Source: Myxococcota bacterium (GTDB lineage: Bacteria; Myxococcota; Kuafuiibacteriia; Kuafuiibacteriales; Kuafuiibacteriaceae). From it: a stretch of DNA of 50,842 nucleotides. Made by a program: the position numbers and the translations under genes. Positions 43,486 through 50,842 of this stretch are shown here, piece after piece. A model generated the notes under the pieces. That model was given only the letters and a program-made list of their open reading frames with translations. It made no database searches and was not told the DNA's origin. Every line of letters starts with the position of its first letter. Positions within the stretch are counted from its first letter, which is position 1. Where the stretch lies: NCBI GenBank assembly GCA_028289325.1, contig JANQQN010000150.1, positions 1 to 50,842 on the forward strand, in the 5' to 3' direction.

Positions 43486-44854
43486 TCGCGACCATCCGAT
43501 CCGTCACTTCGGGCGCCGAGCGCCGCCAGACGTTGACCTGATCTTGGTCTTTGCGCAAAAGCACCGCGGCTTGGATGCCTCGATCGTCGGCCAGCTTTCG
43601 CATCCGACCCGCTTTTTCGGCCTTGGCTACGATCTCCACTCGCAAGCCCTCCTGACGGAGCTGGTACGCGACGCGGAGAACGTCCGCTTCCCGCTTCTTC
43701 TCCGTCGACGCGACCAAGACGTCGGGAGCCCCGAGGCCTTCGGGGAACAAGCCCCGCTGCTCCATCACGAACAGCAGGCGGTCAAAGCCGATCGAAAAAC
43801 CGCAGGCGGGGATCTCGCGCCCGCAGAACATCCCGACGAGACCGTCGTACCGGCCGCCGCCCCCGAGGGAGCTGCCGAGGTCGGGCACCCGGATCTCGAA
43901 GATGCAGCCGGTGTAGTAGCCAAGGCCGCGAGCGAGGGTGGGATCGAACACCAGTCGACCGTCAGCCGGGGTCATCGCCGACAGAGCGATGACCTGGGCC
44001 AACTCTTCGACCGCGGCCGCGCCCGCGGCATGGTCGGCCATCGCTTCCTTCACGCGCTCCAGGTCATCTCCGCCCATGACCAGGGACATGAGGGCCTGCG
44101 ATGACTCGTCGGACATACCTTTTTCCGCCAACTCTCGCTGCACACCGTCCGGCCCGACCTTGTCGAGCTTATCGATAGCCACGATCGCTTCCGTCTCCCG
44201 CTCGACGGGGATGCCGGCCTTGTCGATGAACGCGCGCAACAGGGCGCGGTGGTTGATCCGGATCTCGAGGTCGTGGACCCCGAGCTGTCGGAAACACGCG
44301 GCCACCGCGCCGCTGACCTCGGCTTCCACCAGCAGCGACGTCGAGCCCACCACATCGACGTCGCACTGCACGAACTCCCGGTAGCGGGCCTTGCCCGGCG
44401 TGTCCGCGCGCCACACCGGCTGAATCTGAAAGCGCTTGAATACCGGGGGCAGCTTACCCGAGTATTCGGCCACCACCCGCGCCAGAGGAACGGTCAGGTC
44501 GTAGCGGAGCCCGAGGTCGCTCAGCAGCCGCTCAGCCCCCGGCGCGGTCTCCCCACTGCGGCCGACGACCACGTTGCCCGGCGTCTGCAAGTGTTCTTGC
44601 GCCGCCCGAATCCCGTCGACGAGGGTCTGACCGCGGTGCAGGATCTTGAACATCAGCTGATCGCCCTCGTCACCGTACTTGCCGGTCAGCGTGTCGAGGC
44701 GCTCATAGGTCGGCGTTTCCAACGGCTGAAAGCCGTGGGCCAGGTAAACATCTCTAATTACGCCGGCCGCGTACTGGCGTCGATACAGCTCGCTCGGCAA
44801 GAAGTCGCGGGTTCCGCGCGGCGGCTTGGTCACCGCCTTGTCCGACGATGCCAT
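43457..44854 (-). CDS. hisS: Histidyl-tRNA synthetase
   Basis: 465 residues, class II synthetase with anticodon-binding domain at the C-terminus. Motif 1 region PPRGTRDFLPSE, motif 2 region FKRFQIQPVWRADTPGKARYRE, the HisRS-specific LARGLGYYTG and motif 3 FSIGFDRLLFVMEQ are all present, with GGGGRYDGLVG between them. It charges tRNA-His. ATG at 44854 shares one base with the mrp stop (TAATG), so it is translated from the mrp-hisS mRNA. The 3' end overlaps the convergent HEAT-protein gene by 29 bases. Confidence 0.96.
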   Translation of the reverse strand: MASSDKAVTKPPRGTRDFLPSELYRRQYAAGVIRDVYLAHGFQPLETPTYERLDTLTGKYGDEGDQLMFKILHRGQTLVDGIRAAQEHLQTPGNVVVGRSGETAPGAERLLSDLGLRYDLTVPLARVVAEYSGKLPPVFKRFQIQPVWRADTPGKARYREFVQCDVDVVGSTSLLVEAEVSGAVAACFRQLGVHDLEIRINHRALLRAFIDKAGIPVERETEAIVAIDKLDKVGPDGVQRELAEKGMSDESSQALMSLVMGGDDLERVKEAMADHAAGAAAVEELAQVIALSAMTPADGRLVFDPTLARGLGYYTGCIFEIRVPDLGSSLGGGGRYDGLVGMFCGREIPACGFSIGFDRLLFVMEQRGLFPEGLGAPDVLVASTEKKREADVLRVAYQLRQEGLRVEIVAKAEKAGRMRKLADDRGIQAAVLLRKDQDQVNVWRRSAPEVTDRMVAISELSSALR

Positions 44855-45963
44855 TACTGGATGATCTTCAGGCCGGAAGCCTTCTGTTTGGGCTGGCTCA
44901 TCGCTTTTTTGGCGAGCATGGTGGCCAGGGTTCGAGCGATGCCGTTGAACGCCTTGGCGGCGCTGCTGTCGGGGTGAGCGAGCACCTCGGGCCGGCCTTG
45001 GTCCGCCGCCTCGCGGGTCGACGTCTCGAGCGGAACCTCGCCCACCACCGGCACCCCGAGCTCATCCGCGAGCCGGCTCGCGCCGCCCGAGTTGAAGATG
45101 TTGTGCCTCGTTCCGCAGTTGTTGCAGTCGAAGTACGCCATGTTCTCGACCACGCCCAAGGTCTGGATCCCGACCTTGTCGAACATCGCCTTGCCCCGCC
45201 GGACGTCGGCCAAGGCGACATCCTGGGGGGTGGAGACCAAGACCGCCCCCGAGACCTTCACGTTCTGGGCCAGGGTCAACTGCACGTCGCCGGTGCCCGG
45301 TGGAAGGTCCATGATCAGGTAGTCGAGATCGCCCCATTCGACGTCTCGCATGAACTGGGTGAGCGCTCCGGCCAGCATCGGTCCGCGCCACACCATCGCC
45401 TCCGTCGGCGGGACGATGAACCCGATCGACATCAGCTTCATCCCGTGACTCACCACCGGGACCAGCTTCTGTCCGCTGACCTCCGGCCGCTCGTGGGTGC
45501 CGAGCATGGTGGGAATCGACGGTCCGTACACGTCGGCGTCGAGCAGCCCCACGTTCGCCCCCATCTGCGCCAGCGCGGCCGCGACGTTGCTGGCCACCGT
45601 GGACTTTCCGACGCCGCCTTTGCCCGACGCGAACAGGATGAGGTTTCGCGCGCCGGGAACCAGGTTCTGCTCCCCCGCCGCCTCGGGGCGGGACCTCAAG
45701 ACGTCGCTGCCCCACGCGATATCCACCTTGAGCTTGTCGCCGGCCGCGGCGACCTGTTCGGGGATCTTGGTGGCCAGCTCCGGCCGGGAAGCCCAGGCCG
45801 GCGTGGGCAGGGTCAGCCCGATCCGCACTTTCTGGCCTTCGACGGACACGTCCTTGACGAAGCCGGCCTCCACGAGGCCTTTGCCCGCCTCGGGGTCGAT
45901 GATCTGGTCGAGAACGGCCCGCACGTCGTCGGGCGAAATGGCTGGTGGTTTCTTTCCGAACAT
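44854..45963 (-). CDS. mrp: Mrp/ApbC family iron-sulfur cluster carrier ATPase
   Basis: 369 residues. An N-terminal MIP18/DUF59 domain (about 10-85, DQIIDPEAGKGLVEAG) precedes a P-loop ATPase with the deviant Walker A ASGKGGVGKST, LLDADVYGPSIP, DYLIMDLPPGTGDVQLTL (Walker B) and a CxxC motif, YFDCNNCG, that binds the bridging [4Fe-4S] cluster between monomers. It transfers iron-sulfur clusters to apo-proteins in the cytosol. One-base overlap with hisS. The divergent argS start is 148 bases away; that region carries argS leader structure and a short GCGCC/GGCGC hairpin at 45979-45993. Confidence 0.94.
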   Translation of the reverse strand: MFGKKPPAISPDDVRAVLDQIIDPEAGKGLVEAGFVKDVSVEGQKVRIGLTLPTPAWASRPELATKIPEQVAAAGDKLKVDIAWGSDVLRSRPEAAGEQNLVPGARNLILFASGKGGVGKSTVASNVAAALAQMGANVGLLDADVYGPSIPTMLGTHERPEVSGQKLVPVVSHGMKLMSIGFIVPPTEAMVWRGPMLAGALTQFMRDVEWGDLDYLIMDLPPGTGDVQLTLAQNVKVSGAVLVSTPQDVALADVRRGKAMFDKVGIQTLGVVENMAYFDCNNCGTRHNIFNSGGASRLADELGVPVVGEVPLETSTREAADQGRPEVLAHPDSSAAKAFNGIARTLATMLAKKAMSQPKQKASGLKIIQ

Positions 45964-46055
45964 GTGGGGACCTCAGACGCGCCCTCAAGGCGCAAAGGCT
46001 GTGTTGGCAACTCCCCCGCGCGGAGCCAAGCCTTTTTTCGAGCCATATGCCCGGC

Positions 46056-46111
46056 GGCGGGCTCGGTCCGGTCCTTGCCAACCAGGGAGCGCTCGCGTAA
46101 CCGAGCCCGCC
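46056..46111 (+). promoter_or_regulatory. Leader hairpin abutting the argS start codon
   Basis: GGCGGGCTCGGT (46056-46067) pairs perfectly over 12 bp with ACCGAGCCCGCC (46100-46111); the last stem base is directly next to the ATG at 46112. The 32-base loop holds CCAGGGAGC, the only purine-rich (GGGAG) stretch nearby. If transcribed, the stem would hide the ribosome-binding area, so translational control of argS is possible. No T-box consensus (AGGGTGG) was found. Confidence 0.5.
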
Positions 46112-48082
46112 ATGGCGTCCGTCCTCTCCGAACTTCGGACCGCGCTCGCCCGAGCCGTCGCCGAGGCGTTCTCCCTGCCCGGCGACGTGGAAGCTCAGCT
46201 CCCGGGCTTCATGCGCACCCCTGACAAAGGTCGGGGCGACCTCGCACTGCCGTGTTTTCAGCTCGCAAAAATCCTCGGCGACAAGCCGCCCGCGATCGCG
46301 CCTCGGGTCGCCGATGCACTCACCGGCGATCCGCGATGGGCATCGGTGGAAGCGGTCGGGCCCTACGTCAACGTGACCTTCGCGACCTCGCTCCTCGCTG
46401 AGACCGTAGTGGCGGTGGCCCGCAGGGTAGACTACGGCAACGCCCGAAGCGGCGAAGGCCGCCGGGTGGTCATCGACTTCTCTTCGCCGAACATCGCCAA
46501 GCCCCTGGCCTTTCATCACCTGCGGTCGACGGTGATCGGCGCCGCCATCGGGCGGATCTACGCCGCATGCGGGTGGCAGGTGTTCGGACTCAACTATCTC
46601 GGTGACTGGGGCAAGCAGTTCGGCCTGCTCGCGACCGGCTTTCAGCGCCACGGAGAGCCCGAGCGGCGGTCCGACGCGAAACACCTCGTCGAGGTGTACG
46701 TGAAGGCCAACCGAGAAGCCGACGTCGGGGGGGCCAAAGGAGCGATCGCCGCCCCCGCCAAGGCCCGGGAGCTTGCCGACGCCCTCGCGAACGCCAAGCG
46801 GGAGGCCGAGGGGGCCGACGACCCCAAAGCGAAAAAGAAAGCCGAAAAATCGGTCAAATCCCTCGAAAAGAAAGTCCGGGCCCTGCGTGACATGGACGCT
46901 GGCGACCCGCTCGAGGGCTTCGACGACTTCGTGACCCGGCTGCAGAACGAGGCCCAGGCCGCTCGAGAGCGCCTCCCATCGCTCGAGGCCCGCGACGCCG
47001 AGGCCCGAAGCTTTCTCAAGCGCATGGAAGACAAGGATCCCGACGCCCTGGCGGAGTGGAGCCGGTTCCGGGACACGTCGATCGCGGACTTCAAGCGGGT
47101 GTACGCGCGAATGGGGGTGGAGTTCACCGGCCTCGAGGGCGAGTCCTTTTACCAGGACGTTCTCGAGCACACGGTCGACCTCGTGCGCACCCAGCCCGGA
47201 ACCCGGATGAGCGAGGGCGCGGAGGTGGTCGACATGCCGCAAAAGGCCGGCGAGCCCCCGGCGATGCTCAAGACCCGGGACGGCACCACCCTCTACCTGA
47301 CCCGGGACATCGCAGCGGCGATCGATCGCTACGAGCGGTTCGCCTTCGACCGCTCCCTGTACGTCGTGGCCGCCGACCAGAGCCTGCACTTCGACCTGCT
47401 GTTCCGAACCCTGGCCGCGATGGGGCTCGAGTGGTCCGCGCGGTGCGAACACGTCCCCTTTGGACGGGTCCACGGCATGTCCACCCGGCGGGGCCAGGTG
47501 GTGTTTCTCGACGAGGTCCTCGACCAGGCGGTGGAGAAGGCGCGAACGATCTGTGAGCAGTCCGAACGCCTGGACCCCGAACACATCGAAGCCACCATCG
47601 AGGCGATCGGGGTCGGCGCGGTCATCTTCGGGGACCTGCGCAACCTTCGCACCAGCGATTACGAGTTCCGATGGGACGAAGTCCTGGACTTCAGCGGCCA
47701 CACCGCGCCGTACGTTCAATTCTCCCACGCTCGAGCGTGCTCCATCCTGCGCAAGGCGGGCACCGTCCCCGAAAAAGCCGACCTGACCCTGCTCGACCTA
47801 CCCGAGGAACGGGCCTTGATCATGGCCCTCGCTCGCTACCCGGAGGCCGTGCAGCAGGCCTGCGACGAAGCCGAGCCCTCGGTGGTCACCCGGGCCCTGC
47901 TCGAGGTCGCTGGGGCGACCGCCAGCTACCTGACGGCCGGCAACCGGGATCGCGGCATGCGGGTCTTGGTCGAAGACCACCCCGACCTCCGAACCGCCCG
48001 CCTCCACCTGATCGACGGCGTCCGTCACGTGTTGTCCCACGGGCTGGCGCTGATCGGGGTGCGAGCACCGACGTCGATGTGA
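46112..48082 (+). CDS. argS: Arginyl-tRNA synthetase
   Basis: 656 residues from ATG at 46112; the frame is open further upstream but that part is antisense to mrp. Motifs: N-terminal additional domain (Add1), class I HIGH motif as SSPNIAKPLAFHHLRSTVIG with FHHLRS in place of the usual xxGHLRS, YLGDWGKQFG, the KMSKS-like region GRVHGMSTRRGQVVFLDEVL and the DALR domain FSHARACSILRKAG at the C-terminus. Between YVKANREADVGG and DPLEGFDDFV lies a Lys/Ala-rich insertion of roughly 70 residues with a coiled-coil look, making it longer than the usual 550-590. The enzyme charges tRNA-Arg. Ends 17 bases before convergent DUF763. Confidence 0.95.
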   Translation: MASVLSELRTALARAVAEAFSLPGDVEAQLPGFMRTPDKGRGDLALPCFQLAKILGDKPPAIAPRVADALTGDPRWASVEAVGPYVNVTFATSLLAETVVAVARRVDYGNARSGEGRRVVIDFSSPNIAKPLAFHHLRSTVIGAAIGRIYAACGWQVFGLNYLGDWGKQFGLLATGFQRHGEPERRSDAKHLVEVYVKANREADVGGAKGAIAAPAKARELADALANAKREAEGADDPKAKKKAEKSVKSLEKKVRALRDMDAGDPLEGFDDFVTRLQNEAQAARERLPSLEARDAEARSFLKRMEDKDPDALAEWSRFRDTSIADFKRVYARMGVEFTGLEGESFYQDVLEHTVDLVRTQPGTRMSEGAEVVDMPQKAGEPPAMLKTRDGTTLYLTRDIAAAIDRYERFAFDRSLYVVAADQSLHFDLLFRTLAAMGLEWSARCEHVPFGRVHGMSTRRGQVVFLDEVLDQAVEKARTICEQSERLDPEHIEATIEAIGVGAVIFGDLRNLRTSDYEFRWDEVLDFSGHTAPYVQFSHARACSILRKAGTVPEKADLTLLDLPEERALIMALARYPEAVQQACDEAEPSVVTRALLEVAGATASYLTAGNRDRGMRVLVEDHPDLRTARLHLIDGVRHVLSHGLALIGVRAPTSM

Positions 48083-48099
48083 CCGATGACCGGTCGACG

Positions 48100-49497
48100 C
48101 TACAGTCCTGGTAGGCCGAGCTGCCGGCGGTGAACGCGCGCGCGCTGGCCAGGCGGCCGCGCCTTCGGCCGACGCTCTGGTCGGCCAGATGGCGCGGCCC
48201 TCGGCCGAGGCGCCGGTCCTCCAGAAGCCGCCGGCGGCGGCCGAGCCGGCCCGTCGACGGTCATGCCTCCGTATCGCCAACTATCGCGACGCTCGGCGGC
48301 CATGTATTCGCCGACCCCCGGATAGTTACGCCCGGCCGCCCAGGACTCCAGCCGCCGGGCTTGCTCTCCCAGCCGTCGAAGGGCCTCCAGCTTCTCGTCG
48401 CGACCGAGCTTCGCCTTGTCGATCGCGTCGCGATACACCGCCAGGGCGGCGTCGTAGACCCGAAGCGGCACCGGAAACGGGTGACCGTCTTTGCCGCCGT
48501 GGGCGAGCGCGAAACGAGCGGGGTCGGTGAATCGAGACGGCGCGCCGTGAAGCACCTCGCTGATCAGGGCGAGGGACGAGAGGGTTCGGGGTCCGATGCC
48601 CGGCACGGACAGCAGCGCCTCGAAGCCCAGCTTGCCGTCCAGCGCATCGCCGGTCGCTTCCACCGCCGCCAGGGCGCCGTGGAGTCGGCGCTCGACCACG
48701 TTCTCGGGCCGCACCTCGTGATGACGGGGCATCACGAGATGAGGTAATGGCGCTTGCGCACCGGCCGGCTCGGACGATCCGGTCGCTCGGGCCCGGACCG
48801 CCTCTCGGTACGCCCCGACGATCGCGTCCGGCCCCTCGCGGGCCAGGGCGACGGTTTTCGCCCTCGCCCGGGCCGCCCGGCGGTCGGCGAGGTTGACGAT
48901 CCGGCCTTTGCACTCGCCGTCGATGGCCGCGTGGGGGTCGTCGACGAAGCTCTGCAACCCTTCCGACAGCCAGTGATACCGGCGAGCGATGCCCCGTTCG
49001 GCGGCCATGCCCTGCTGTACTACCGTCCACCGTCCATCGGCGGCGAGCACGAACCCATGAAGATAGATCTGAAAGCCGTCCTGCACCGCCGCGTTGTCGA
49101 CCTTGGCCACCAGCCGGGACGCGCGCGCGAGCCCGTCACCGTCGAGCCCCCACCGCCCCGCAGCGGCCATCAGTTCGTCGGGCGTCGCACGGCTATGGCG
49201 TCCTCGGCCCCCGCAGACCTCGAGCCCCAGTTCGTCTCTGAGCGGCGCCAGACCGCGCTTCAAAGCCCCGAGCACGCTGGTGGTGATCCCTGACGAGTGC
49301 CAGTCCATGCCCATGACGCAACCGAGTGACTGGAACCAGAACGGATGGGCCAGGCGGCGGAGCACTTCGTCTCGCCCGTAGGTGTGAACGAGGGCCTCGA
49401 CGGCGATGGCCCCGAGCCGAGCCATACGCTCGGCCAGCCACTTCGGGACCCGCCCGCCATGCAGAGGAAGATCTGCCCGCCCCGTCGCTCGACCCAT
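48100..49497 (-). CDS. DUF763 (COG1415) family protein
   Basis: 465 residues from ATG at 49497, chosen because family members begin just before ADLPLHGGRVPKWL; an ATG at 49602 would add 35 Arg-rich residues. Family signatures are clear: ADLPLHGGRVPKWLAERM, HPFWFQSLGCVMGMDWHSSG and IVNLADRRAARARAKTV. The second half has an HhH-like element, GIGPRTLSSLALISEVLHG, suggesting DNA contact. The C-terminal ~60 residues are Pro/Arg-rich and low-complexity. DUF763 is annotated in archaea and thermophilic bacteria; a nucleic-acid function is suspected from HhH and from distribution, but I know of no demonstrated activity. It diverges from the MoxR-type gene. Confidence 0.85.
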   Translation of the reverse strand: MGRATGRADLPLHGGRVPKWLAERMARLGAIAVEALVHTYGRDEVLRRLAHPFWFQSLGCVMGMDWHSSGITTSVLGALKRGLAPLRDELGLEVCGGRGRHSRATPDELMAAAGRWGLDGDGLARASRLVAKVDNAAVQDGFQIYLHGFVLAADGRWTVVQQGMAAERGIARRYHWLSEGLQSFVDDPHAAIDGECKGRIVNLADRRAARARAKTVALAREGPDAIVGAYREAVRARATGSSEPAGAQAPLPHLVMPRHHEVRPENVVERRLHGALAAVEATGDALDGKLGFEALLSVPGIGPRTLSSLALISEVLHGAPSRFTDPARFALAHGGKDGHPFPVPLRVYDAALAVYRDAIDKAKLGRDEKLEALRRLGEQARRLESWAAGRNYPGVGEYMAAERRDSWRYGGMTVDGPARPPPAASGGPAPRPRAAPSGRPERRPKARPPGQRARVHRRQLGLPGL

Positions 49498-49611
49498 ACA
49501 CCCGTTCAGTACCAGATACGGGCGACGGCGCCAACCAGAGCGTTGAACACGATGGGCCAGTGCCCGGGCGCGCCCCTTGAGCGCGGACGCCAAGCGCGCC
49601 ATGACGAGGAC

Positions 49612-50784
49612 GTGCCCGGGGCGCCCAACGACATCCACCCGCACGCCGCGGCCGAAGCCATCGCCAGCGCGCTCGCGGAGGCCGGCCGCGGACTGGTCGA
49701 CCGCCAGGCGCTGGTGGAGCTCGTGGCCCTCGCCGCGGTGGCCGGGGAACACCTTCTGGTCGTCGGACCGCCGGGGACCGCCAAGAGTGAAGCCGTGCGT
49801 CGGGTCGGGCGAGTCCTCGGCGGCCGATACTTCGAATACCTGCTCGGACGGTTCACGGAGCCGTCGGAGATCTTCGGCCCCATCGACCTTCGCCGCCTGC
49901 GGGAGGGCGTGGTGCAGACGGAGACCGCGGGCATGCTGCCCGAGGCGGAGCTCGCGTTCCTCGACGAGGTCTTCCTCGGTTCGACGGCGATCCTGAACAC
50001 CCTCCTCGGCATCCTGAACGAGCGACGGTTTCGAAGAGGTCATACGTCGATGCCGTGTCCGCTTCGGGTGTGCGTGGGGGCCACGAACCGGCTGCCGGAC
50101 GATGACGCGCTCAACGCGTTCGCCGACCGCTTCGTACTGCGGTACTTCGCGGAGCCGGTCGCCGACCCCCAGCTCGAGGCCCTGCTGGAAGGAGGGTGGT
50201 CGCTGGCCCCGATCGAGCGGGCCCCAGTGGGCCTCGATGCCCTCGACGCGCTCGGCGAGCGGGCCCGCGCCGCGGACCTGACCGCGGTGCGTCCGACCCT
50301 GAGTCAGGCCCTGCGCACCCTGCGGCGAGAGGGCATCGAACTGTCCGACCGGCGCGCGGTCAAGACGCAGCGCCTGATCGCGGCCGCGGCTTTGCTCGCG
50401 GGTCGAGACGCGCCGACCGAAGCCGACCTGTGGCCGCTGATCCATGTCGTCGCCGACCAGGCGGGCCAGCGGCTGGCGCGAGATGCGCTGCGAGATCTGC
50501 TCGCCGCCGCTGACAACCCCGCTCTGGCCCACGCGGCGGAAGAGGCCTCGGCCGGCCCCGCCGCTCGAGCCCGTCGACTCATCGAAGCGGCGGAGACGCT
50601 GCTCGATGCTGCGCCGACCACCGATGCCCCCCGCGCCTCGTGGCTTCTTAAGCTGGAGGGGATCGTGCGGGAGATCGACGCCGGTTTCGCGCCCGACGAC
50701 CGGTCCCCCGCGCTATCCGCGATCCGAACGCGGCTGGTGGCCGAGGTGGCCCCCTCCGCCCCCACCCCGCCCGAGGCGCCATGA
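49612..50784 (+). CDS. MoxR/RavA-type AAA+ ATPase
   Basis: 390 residues from GTG at 49612; GAGGA lies just upstream. The AAA+ core has Walker A VVGPPGTAKSEAV, FEYLLGRFTEPSEIFGPIDL (the MoxR/RavA pore and switch stretch), Walker B AFLDEVFLGSTAILN, sensor 1 VGATNRLPDDDALNAFADRF and the arginine finger region. The C-terminal half is helical. The sequence follows RavA rather than the shorter MoxR group. Such ATPases work with a von Willebrand A partner as chaperones of protein complexes. Its stop overlaps the next ATG by four bases (ATGA at 50781), so the partner is expected to be the following gene. Confidence 0.9.
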   Translation: MPGAPNDIHPHAAAEAIASALAEAGRGLVDRQALVELVALAAVAGEHLLVVGPPGTAKSEAVRRVGRVLGGRYFEYLLGRFTEPSEIFGPIDLRRLREGVVQTETAGMLPEAELAFLDEVFLGSTAILNTLLGILNERRFRRGHTSMPCPLRVCVGATNRLPDDDALNAFADRFVLRYFAEPVADPQLEALLEGGWSLAPIERAPVGLDALDALGERARAADLTAVRPTLSQALRTLRREGIELSDRRAVKTQRLIAAAALLAGRDAPTEADLWPLIHVVADQAGQRLARDALRDLLAAADNPALAHAAEEASAGPAARARRLIEAAETLLDAAPTTDAPRASWLLKLEGIVREIDAGFAPDDRSPALSAIRTRLVAEVAPSAPTPPEAP

Positions 50785-50842
50785 CCTCTCCCGTCCGTTG
50801 GACGCCGGTGGCGCGCCCGCTTCCCCCGCGAGTGGTCATCGC
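50781..50842 (+). CDS. Start of a gene cut by the right edge, translationally coupled to the MoxR-type gene
   Basis: ATG at 50781 overlaps the TGA of the ATPase gene. Only about 20 residues (MTSPVRWTPVARPLPP...) are visible, not enough for a family call. Position behind a MoxR/RavA ATPase suggests a von Willebrand A domain protein; this is context only. Confidence 0.5.
   Translation, partial: MTSPVRWTPVARPLPPRVVI

Noticed and set aside
46056-46111. T-box riboswitch in front of argS
   Set aside because: No AGGGTGG-type T-box sequence, specifier stem or terminator/antiterminator pair; only a simple hairpin is visible.
45062-47728. 888-residue minus-strand frame
   Set aside because: It lies opposite argS and out of frame over mrp, both strongly conserved; composition is shadow-like.
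49498-50532. N-terminal part of the long minus-strand frame before DUF763
   Set aside because: It is antisense to the MoxR-type ATPase; DUF763 similarity begins at 49497.

Overview
The window is GC-rich, densely coded chromosomal DNA, most likely from a Myxococcota-type bacterium (the former delta-proteobacterial lineage). Clues seen in the sequence are a C-terminal sorting tail at the left edge that looks like MYXO-CTERM (GC motif, hydrophobic stretch, Arg cluster); several exported lipoproteins whose lipobox Cys is followed by Asp/Pro linkers such as DAGPPDSG; and typical companions of that phylum (PilZ protein, HEAT protein, protein-kinase-like membrane protein, many GTG starts). The lineage is inferred, not proven. 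No rRNA, tRNA, CRISPR array, transposase or phage gene was seen.

Left part (1-9.9 kb): a sorting-tail fragment, a HIT hydrolase coupled to an endonuclease/exonuclease/phosphatase-fold protein, a membrane-bound CheA-like kinase lacking an obvious phospho-His, valyl-tRNA synthetase, two lipoproteins, and a first DOMON-like (glucodextranase C-terminal type) exported protein.

Central part (9.9-28.3 kb): an alpha-glucan (starch/glycogen/maltodextrin) utilisation locus. Nine minus-strand genes from 22390 down to 9963 run collinearly: DOMON-like lipoprotein, outer-membrane barrel, starch-binding-like lipoprotein, second DOMON-like protein, MalE, MalK, a MalF with a large sensor-like N-terminal extension, MalG, and a lipoprotein of the N-acylglucosamine 2-epimerase family. 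Next to them are a surface GH13 alpha-amylase (+) and a large pullulanase lipoprotein (-), which converge on two perfect hairpin terminators. The likely flow is: surface lipoproteins cut the polymer, the barrel admits oligosaccharides, MalE binds them, MalFGK2 imports them. The DOMON-like proteins may bind glycan or carry redox/haem groups (role unknown).

Right-centre (28.4-37.9 kb): a tight minus-strand operon (PilZ protein, small winged-helix-like protein, 1251-residue protein with two different P-loop ATPase modules, the second HerA/DUF87-like) that I cannot match to a named system and that is the best candidate for an undescribed module. Upstream lies about 0.9 kb of repeat-rich DNA: a perfect 23-bp inverted repeat, a long imperfect inverted repeat, and a 53-bp tandem array in which CAGGACG sits in the loops of GC hairpins (reminiscent of CsrA-binding RNAs). 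Then come greB and a divergent FtsZ/tubulin-family GTPase with a disordered tail and terminal HEAT-like segment.

Right end (37.4-50.8 kb): ruvX, a DsbD-N-like lipoprotein, a coupled Uma2-nuclease/AlkA-glycosylase pair, a C-terminally anchored pseudokinase, a HEAT-repeat membrane protein, hisS-mrp (coupled), argS with a hairpin abutting its start codon, a DUF763 protein and a MoxR-type AAA ATPase overlapping the start of its next gene.
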